This document shows, one piece after another, positions 58,865-64,000 of a stretch of DNA of 64,000 nucleotides; the first letter of the stretch is position 1; each line of letters begins with the position of its first letter. The notes under the pieces were generated by a model that was given only the letters and a program-made list of their open reading frames with translations, had not been told where the DNA came from and did no database searches. Made by a program: the position numbers and the translations under genes. The stretch is from Bradyrhizobium sp. MOS002 (GTDB lineage Bacteria; Pseudomonadota; Alphaproteobacteria; Rhizobiales; Xanthobacteraceae), in contig NZ_PYFX01000003.1 of assembly GCF_003020115.1 (NCBI RefSeq), positions 806,001 through 870,000 of the forward strand, written 5' to 3'.

Positions 58865-58999
58865 TTGACAAACGCAAACGAACGCTATGAGGAGTGCGTT
58901 GAAGATCGGGTAGAAGTAATCGAAGCACGAATTCGCCGGCTGAATGAATTGCTCAAGCAACTACAGTTTAAAGCACCAGCGAAGGAGGCCAGACACTAA
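58865..58999 (+). CDS. Tiny coiled-coil protein of the array
   Basis: 44 residues from TTG: TNANERYEECVEDRVEVIEA then RIRRLNELLKQLQFKAPAKEARH, one long charged helix with a leucine heptad. GGGAGAAAGAA precedes the start. No similarity recognised. Confidence 0.5.
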   Translation: MTNANERYEECVEDRVEVIEARIRRLNELLKQLQFKAPAKEARH

Positions 59000-59007
59000 T
59001 CTTCCTT

Positions 59008-59060
59008 CCCCGTCGGCTTAGGCCTACCGGGGTTGCAGTGTCACGGGATCGTCCCAGCCA
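59008..59060 (+). repeat. Structured leader, copy 6
   Basis: Hairpin A: CCCC/GGGG with inner GGC/GCC, loop TTAG. TTGCAGTGTCACGGGATCG follows; hairpin B is GGGA/TCCC. No GGAGAA is kept before the ATG at 59070. Confidence 0.6.
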
Positions 59061-59069
59061 TCGTGATCA

Positions 59070-59318
59070 ATGATCACCAGCCTCACCGGTACCTACCTGA
59101 TCACCCGCGATACGTTGGCGGACATCAAGCCATCTTTCGAACTCGACACCAATATTGTCTCGCCACCTCCAGACGAGCCGACATTTGCCAACTGTATGAG
59201 ATCTGTCGAACGTGTCGGAAGACAATTATGGGTAACTCTCGGCCTTCAAAAAACAGCAAACCATCTACGGAATGTTGATTCATGTGCAGCCCTCAGTCCG
59301 TTGCCGCGCTGGCTTTGA
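59070..59318 (+). CDS. Last small protein of the array
   Basis: 82 residues: MITSLTGTYLITRDTLADIK then PSFELDTNIVSPPPDEPTFANCMRSVERVG. No export signal. It lacks a ribosome site, so expression is doubtful. Unrecognised. Confidence 0.4.
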   Translation: MITSLTGTYLITRDTLADIKPSFELDTNIVSPPPDEPTFANCMRSVERVGRQLWVTLGLQKTANHLRNVDSCAALSPLPRWL

Positions 59319-59626
59319 CTTTTAGGAACAGAATGCTGACTCAACATCGAGCGTATCTCTCAGCAATCGGCGTGAATATCGGGAACCCGAGTTACAGTTA
59401 AACGGCCAATTTCAATTAGATGGTTGGTAAGTGCGGACCGCACATTGCCAGCGCCTGCCGTCACGTCATCGCTGCGACGCGAAGGCGCATGGTCGACGAG
59501 CATCACGCAAGGGATGAGGCGGGGCTAGTTCATGCCTGTCAGGCGGAAAGCGACCAATCTTAGGACCACGCACAGCATTTGACGGCACAAATTGAGCCCC
59601 CGTGGAGAAAGAATTGGATGCCACAA
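59319..59626. other. Intergenic stretch, nothing recognised
   Basis: Lower GC than the chromosome average and without a supported gene, repeat or hairpin. Confidence 0.3.
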
Positions 59627-60070
59627 TCAAGGACCCGCATCTCCACATTGGACGCCTCCGGCTGTGACGGGGTGGGCCGCTCCCGCGGTCGTCGGCGGCG
59701 TGTAGTCTGGAAATTTACTGAGTAGAGTAGCTTTAACAAACTCGAAACGGGTAATCTCGGTGGTCAATTCCTTGAGACGTCGCTGCCCTTCGGATATCTC
59801 GGCTGTGAGGATGTTTTGGTGATGGTTGTTGAGCGGCTCGCGCTCCAGATACTCGTCATCTCCGCTGCCGATAGTCACCGCTGCCCGCGCGAGGACATCA
59901 TCGACTCGTTGGCTCAAGCCAAGCTTCTCAACCTCCGCCGCATGCAATGCGTAGTCAATTGCCGCTATGATAAAGCCCCCACGGGCGGTACCGGCGTCCC
60001 TCCCCTGGGAACGGGCCCAGGAAACAGCGCTTTTCAAGGCCAAGCTAAGATAAATTCCCAAATCGCTCAT
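59627..60070 (-). CDS. Hypothetical cytosolic protein with a coiled coil
   Basis: 147 residues: MSDLGIYLSLALKSAVSWAR, GGFIIAAIDYALHAAEVEKLGLSQRVDDVLARA in outline, then EISEGQRRLKELTTEITRFEFVKATLLSKF as a coiled-coil helix, ending in a Thr/Ala/Gly tail. The first part is helical and may be membrane-associated. No ribosome site of note. Unrecognised. Confidence 0.55.
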   Translation of the reverse strand: MSDLGIYLSLALKSAVSWARSQGRDAGTARGGFIIAAIDYALHAAEVEKLGLSQRVDDVLARAAVTIGSGDDEYLEREPLNNHHQNILTAEISEGQRRLKELTTEITRFEFVKATLLSKFPDYTPPTTAGAAHPVTAGGVQCGDAGP

Positions 60071-60283
60071 CAGATCTGGCTTCTTCTTTATTGAAGGAGT
60101 CGGAAGAGCCTCTGTACAATCATTTCTCGCCGAGTGAGGCACGGTAGCTCGATGCACTCTAATGCATTTTGGTCAGACTAGAGTGGGCTCTTGCCTGGAA
60201 CTATTGTCCCAGAGGACATTGTGCCAAAGGTGATGAGACGGTCGATTGGTGCCAGACGGTCGACGAGATTGAGCCGACCCCGC

Positions 60284-60520
60284 TTAGGTCCTACTCGCAA
60301 GTTTCACCCCTTGAACTTCCCGTAAAATCGGCATGTACAGTCCCGCCAATTGACGCTGGCGGACCGCCATTTTGTGCTTCCAGTGTTCCGAGTTGACGCC
60401 TTTTATTGCGCCACTTAGATCGATAGGGGCGTCTAGATCGCTTTGATCCTCACACAAATCACGCAAATGATCATAAAAACGGGCAGAGCGTCCCGAAGAA
60501 CTATATGGCCAGCTAGTCAC
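60284..60520 (-). CDS. Doubtful small ORF
   Basis: 78 codons from GTG: FYDHLRDLCEDQSDLDAPIDLSG, then WKHKMAVRQRQLAGLYMPILRE. Weakly gene-like composition, no ribosome site or similarity. Confidence 0.25.
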   Translation of the reverse strand: MTSWPYSSSGRSARFYDHLRDLCEDQSDLDAPIDLSGAIKGVNSEHWKHKMAVRQRQLAGLYMPILREVQGVKLASRT

Positions 60521-60698
60521 TTTCCAGTCGCGAACTCGCGGTTTGGGTCCGTATCTCGTCCGAATGGGGTAATAGGACCTTTGATTTGGCGCTATATCGC
60601 GGCGCGATGTAGCCGCCTTCAGATCGTCCTCTCAGTTTTCGCCGCGGCTTCCACCTCAATCATTTCGTCGCCTTCAGCCGGCGGATCGCCGCGCACAG

Positions 60699-60902
60699 TC
60701 AGTCGCTCTCCTGTTGGCGCGTAGAATCGGGCTGGCTTAGCAACGGTGGCATCTGAGAGCGTGGCGCAGGTGGTCTTTGACTACGATGCGCCACGAATTG
60801 TTTGCTGCGGGTGAATACAAGACCAAGCAACCCGATCACTATTGAAACAGCCCCCGCAATCATTAGCCAATGCGGCAACATGAGCGACCAAAGCAAATCC
60901 AT
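60699..60902 (-). CDS. Small single-helix membrane protein
   Basis: 67 residues: MDLLWSLMLPHWLMIAGAVS, IVIGLLGLVFTRSKQF, then a Pro/Gln/Ser/Arg-rich tail. One helix, probably with a cytoplasmic tail. GGCGG lies 8 bases before the ATG. Divergent from the cold-shock gene; the FixK box at 61033 could serve both. Confidence 0.5.
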   Translation of the reverse strand: MDLLWSLMLPHWLMIAGAVSIVIGLLGLVFTRSKQFVAHRSQRPPAPRSQMPPLLSQPDSTRQQESD

Positions 60903-61032
60903 TTGTTTCCGCCCTAGCGTCAGCCGGGACTCACCCACCTCCACGCTTCCGGCCCGTCGGGCAAGGCCGCCGGATCGGTCGACTTCACGTTTGCCCCCTC
61001 ATAAGAAACACCTTGGTTCTTCCGCAATTCGA

Positions 61033-61046
61033 TTGATCTGAATCAA
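61033..61046 (+). promoter_or_regulatory. Canonical FixK/FNR box
   Basis: TTGATCTGAATCAA is an ideal TTGA-N6-TCAA site. Its centre lies 69 bases before the GTG of the cold-shock gene, fitting class II activation. Confidence 0.7.
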
Positions 61047-61108
61047 ACTTACGCCGAACTAGGTCCGCTTTGAATTGTTTCCGTTGGCTCAAAAACCGGA
61101 GTGCGGAC

Positions 61109-61315
61109 GTGGCTATAGGCGTTGTGAAGTGGTTCAATGCGACCAAGGGATTCGGGTTCATCCAGCCCGATGACGGCGGCCAAGATGTTTTCGTGCATAT
61201 TAGCGCAGTGGAGCGCGCTGGCCTGTCGGGCTTAGCCGAGGGACAGAAGCTCTCCTACGAGCTAAAAGTGGATTCAAAGCGAGGGAAGAGCAGCGCGGAA
61301 AATCTGCGTGTTTGA
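61109..61315 (+). CDS. cspA: Cold-shock domain protein
   Basis: 68 residues from GTG: AIGVVKWFNATKGFGFIQPD and DVFVHISAVERAGL are the RNP1 and RNP2 motifs of the CspA OB fold. Such proteins melt RNA structure. GGAG is 7 bases before the GTG; longer in-frame extensions would add an untypical N-terminus. A FixK box upstream suggests oxygen control of this copy. Confidence 0.88.
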   Translation: MAIGVVKWFNATKGFGFIQPDDGGQDVFVHISAVERAGLSGLAEGQKLSYELKVDSKRGKSSAENLRV

Positions 61316-61417
61316 CTCCCGGCAATCACCACAATCTCAGATTGTCACGGTGAATGGTCAGCACACCTCGTCCAGGTATTCGACGTCCCGATTGCGAGCG
61401 GCGGGTATCAAGGCGGT

Positions 61418-61603
61418 GTGCTGGTTGCTCACGAAGCGGACCCGCGGGATGGCAAGATCGTCATTCGTAATCTCAAGGGGCCGTCCAAGAGGGCATTGGC
61501 AAAAAAGTGGGCGCGAATTGCGTTAGGTGTGCCCTTCGGCGCTTCCAACCTTGAGGTCATAAGAGTCCCCGAGCTGACAATCGCCACCATCCCGCAGCAG
61601 TAG
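61418..61603 (+). CDS. Possible small protein or gene fragment
   Basis: 61 codons: VAHEADPRDGKIVIRNLKGPSKRALAKKWARIALGV in outline. Gene-like basic composition but no ribosome site; it may be the end of a lost gene. Unrecognised. Confidence 0.3.
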   Translation: MLVAHEADPRDGKIVIRNLKGPSKRALAKKWARIALGVPFGASNLEVIRVPELTIATIPQQ

Positions 61604-61719
61604 GTTGCTGGCGACGGCGAGCTCGTCACGCAGACGCCAATCCAGATCTCCGTAAGGGCGTGATGCACTGCATTTGATGACGCCTGAGGGATTTGTAGAA
61701 TGACGATCGAGATGCATCG

Positions 61720-62715
61720 ATGAGCGTTGGACTGATCGCCCTTCTGGACGATCTTGCGACGATCGCAAAGGCAGCGGCAGCTTCCCTCGACGATGTAGCG
61801 AGCCAAGCCGCGAAGGCAGGTGTAAAGGCGGCTGGGGTCGTGATCGACGATGCTGCGGTTACCCCCAGTTACGTGATCGGATTTGCAGCCAAGCGCGAGC
61901 TGACGATCGTGGGCAGGATCGCGGCCGGATCGCTTCGCAACAAGCTCCTGATCTTGATGCCCGCTGCCCTAGCCCTTGGCTATTTCCTTCCCCGGACGAT
62001 TACACCGCTTCTGATGATTGGCGGCGTCTACCTGTGCTACGAAGGCGCGGAAAAAGTGTTCGAATCCGTCATGCCACATGGTGCACTTCAGCATGAAGCG
62101 CAACTCGGCACGATCTCTTTGAGTGCGACCACGTTGGAGGATGAGAGGGTCGCAAGCGCCATCAAGACCGACTTCATTCTTTCGGCCGAGATCATGGCAA
62201 TCACGCTGGCGGCTCTACCCGCTGGAGGCTTCCTGACGCGGGGACTTGTGATGGCACTTGTCGCGATCGGGATCACAGTCGTTGTGTATGGCGCCGTAGC
62301 GCTGATCGTGAAGGCCGACGATTTCGGTACAACCCTTGCCAACAACGACAGCGCGTCGGTCCTTGCCGGCATAGGCCGCGTGTTCGGACGCGGCCTCGTT
62401 CGCGGGATGCCTGCCTTCCTGGCAATCCTTAGCGCGGTCGGCACGGCTGCCATGATCTGGGTTGGCGGCGGCATCGTCCTGCATGGCCTGGAAGCATACG
62501 GCCCGGCTTCAATCGGCTCGACCGTCCACGCCGCAGCTGAAACCGTGGCTCACTTATTGCCGTCAGCTGCCAAAGTGGTCGAATGGGCTGTTGAGGCGGC
62601 CATCGCGGGTGTCATGGGATTGTTGATTGGCGCGGCCACGATCCCGATCGTCGGATATGCTCTTGCACCTGCATGGAAAAAGGTGAGGCGCTTGCTGCCG
62701 GGCGGCCAGAAATAA
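61720..62715 (+). CDS. DUF808 inner-membrane protein (YedI-like)
   Basis: 331 residues: GLIALLDDLATIAKAAAASLDDVASQAAKAGVKAAGVVIDD in outline is the family N-terminus, followed by KRELTIVGRIAAGSLRNKLLILMPAAL and about seven helices. E. coli YedI belongs here; function unknown. It stands alone, with no promoter motif recognised. Confidence 0.85.
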   Translation: MSVGLIALLDDLATIAKAAAASLDDVASQAAKAGVKAAGVVIDDAAVTPSYVIGFAAKRELTIVGRIAAGSLRNKLLILMPAALALGYFLPRTITPLLMIGGVYLCYEGAEKVFESVMPHGALQHEAQLGTISLSATTLEDERVASAIKTDFILSAEIMAITLAALPAGGFLTRGLVMALVAIGITVVVYGAVALIVKADDFGTTLANNDSASVLAGIGRVFGRGLVRGMPAFLAILSAVGTAAMIWVGGGIVLHGLEAYGPASIGSTVHAAAETVAHLLPSAAKVVEWAVEAAIAGVMGLLIGAATIPIVGYALAPAWKKVRRLLPGGQK

Positions 62716-62914
62716 AGTAACGGGTAGAGCAATTTGCCCGACCTCAAGTCGCCATGTGTTCTTGCGATCAATCGTGTGACCTCCAATCCTCCACCGCAAT
62801 CCAAAGGGACCGCACTGGTATTTGGCCAGAAGCAAGTTGCGGAAGTTGAGGCGTCCAAAAATCGATCTTGGCAGGGTTTCGTGGTGGCCGGTCGCGGTGT
62901 AGCAGCGGTCTGCG

Positions 62915-62928
62915 TTGACCTAAATCAA
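62915..62928 (+). promoter_or_regulatory. FixK/FNR box upstream of the DUF2252 gene
   Basis: TTGACCTAAATCAA fits TTGA-N6-TCAA. Its centre is 151 bases before the ATG at 63073, so a leader of about 110 bases would be expected. It lies in the 357-base gap between DUF808 and DUF2252, which holds no other feature. Confidence 0.55.
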
Positions 62929-63072
62929 TGTCCCGCTCCGGGACCGGGTACACAGGTCAAAGCACGTTTTCGAACGGCGACCCATTAATGTGTTTAAAGT
63001 CGAATTGAGATAACGGCATAGCCGGCTGCAGTTATCGCGCGACGTTAGCCTGCGAAACTGTAGGACTTGCGC

Positions 63073-64000
63073 ATGCCCAAGCTCGAAGACTTCTTTCGAC
63101 TAGATGCAAGCCGGGCCGAGCTCGCGAAGCTCAACAATTTTAGCGCAATCCGCTTTTCCGGCACTGAACGGATGGCGAATGGGAGGGCGCTTCGTCGTAA
63201 GATTCCGCGCTCCTCCCATGCGGAATTCCGACCGGCGCGCGGACGACCCGACCCGGTTTCGGTCCTTGAGGCGCAGAATGCCACCCGCATCAAGGAGCTC
63301 GTGCCGGTGCGGATGGCACGTATGCTGACTTCGCCGTTCGCGTTTTTGCGGGGAAGCGCTGGGATCATGGCGGGAGATCTCGCGAACTCTCCGCGCACTG
63401 ATCTCGAGGTGATGGCCTGCGGCGATATGCACTTGATGAATTTCGGCCTGTTCGCGTCGGCGGAGCGCAACCTCATTTTCGCAATCAACGATTTTGACGA
63501 GGTTCTTCCCGGGCCGTGGGAGTGGGATCTCAAGCGGCTGGCCGCGAGCGCCGCGGTTGCCGCGCTATTTCTCGGCGGCGACGGGATGGATGCCGAACAG
63601 GCGGCGCGAGCAGTGGTCGAGTCCTATGTCAGGAGGATTCGCGGCTACGCCGAGATGGGATTTTTGGAGGTGTGGTACGACCTGATCGACGAGCGGACGA
63701 TCCTCGCCGCAGCCCCGCAGCGCCTTCGAAAGCTCGCCCAGGCCACATTCGCCAAGGCCCGCGCCCGAGGCCATATTAGAGCCCTAGATCGGCTAACAGA
63801 AGAGGTCAACGGTGAGCATCGGATCGTAGAAGACATACCCCTGATAGTTCGCGCGAAACATCTCCCGGACGGCACACCGATGAAAGAAGCGCTGGAGACC
63901 ATGCTGCGATCGTATCTCGCATCCCTGCCAGAAGACCGCAGGCGCCTGCTCTCGCGCTACCGGATCATCGATGTCGCTCGTAAGGTTGTCGGTGTCGGCA
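63073..64000 (+). CDS. DUF2252 protein (partial, runs off the window)
   Basis: The first 309 residues of a DUF2252 protein. Motifs: RMARMLTSPFAFLRGSAGIMAGDLA, ACGDMHLMNFGLFASAERN, AINDFDEVLPGPWEWDLKRLAASAA. GDMHLMNFG and INDFDE recall the Brenner (HGDxHxxN) and metal motifs of kinase-like phosphotransferases, so a cryptic kinase fold is likely. AGGA lies 9 bases before the ATG. FixK control is suggested. Confidence 0.85.
   Translation, partial: MPKLEDFFRLDASRAELAKLNNFSAIRFSGTERMANGRALRRKIPRSSHAEFRPARGRPDPVSVLEAQNATRIKELVPVRMARMLTSPFAFLRGSAGIMAGDLANSPRTDLEVMACGDMHLMNFGLFASAERNLIFAINDFDEVLPGPWEWDLKRLAASAAVAALFLGGDGMDAEQAARAVVESYVRRIRGYAEMGFLEVWYDLIDERTILAAAPQRLRKLAQATFAKARARGHIRALDRLTEEVNGEHRIVEDIPLIVRAKHLPDGTPMKEALETMLRSYLASLPEDRRRLLSRYRIIDVARKVVGVG

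Noticed and set aside
57252..59060. Leader hairpins as integron attC sites
   Set aside because: They lack the RYYYAAC and GTTRRRY core pair, and the copies sit directly against ribosome sites rather than between promoterless cassettes; no integron integrase is near.
62734..62988. An 84-codon plus-strand frame covering the FixK box at 62915
   Set aside because: It contains the likely promoter of the next gene and lacks a ribosome site.

Overview
The window is GC-rich alphaproteobacterial chromosome, most like Bradyrhizobium or a close Bradyrhizobiaceae relative. The evidence is a complete cbb operon with form IC Rubisco, several small proteins of families I know mainly from Bradyrhizobium, GGAAC-N16/17-CGTT promoters of the alphaproteobacterial EcfG type, and FixK/FNR boxes. 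No rRNA, tRNA or CRISPR array was seen.

Layout. 0-10.7 kb is a mixed metabolic stretch: PLP aminotransferase, HpaD-type ring-cleavage dioxygenase with an XRE regulator, aldo/keto reductase, PhoD phosphatase, nitronate monooxygenase and an EmrAB-type efflux pair. 10.7-19.3 kb and 27.3-30 kb hold many small stress-type proteins (PRC-barrel, two DUF4142, PAP2, two DUF3147, DUF3072, a lysine-rich DUF6496-like protein, tiny secreted or hydrophilic proteins) with a TPP enzyme and an SDR. Seven EcfG-like promoters lie in front of genes in the first 30 kb. Between these stretches is a 2095-residue soluble hybrid histidine kinase with eleven 92-residue poly-HAMP repeats, followed 13 bases later by a receiver-PAS-HWE kinase. 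30.2-32.8 kb has a DegP protease and a universal stress protein behind a FixK box. 33.4-43.2 kb is the Calvin cycle operon cbbF-P-T-A-L-S-X-E with divergent cbbR. 43.2-46.3 kb has small proteins and a TetR/MFS efflux pair with matching operators.

From a 169-bp inverted-repeat element (46.3 kb) and a tyrosine integrase (47.1 kb) onward, the sequence looks like an island or accessory region. It has short genes, unrecognised secreted proteins, gene remnants (DNA ligase, response regulator, a duplicated membrane ORF), a symporter-plus-binding-protein operon, and four intergenic FixK-type sites counted across the window, three of them here. The region ends with cold-shock, DUF808 and DUF2252 genes, the last running off the window.

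The most unusual part is 57.2-59.1 kb. Six copies of a structured leader separate a run of tiny genes. Each copy is a CCCCGG...CCGGGG hairpin with a variable but still paired inner stem; most copies add a second hairpin, and five are followed by GGAGA just before the next start. Starts here are GTG, ATT or TTG as often as ATG. I do not recognise this arrangement.
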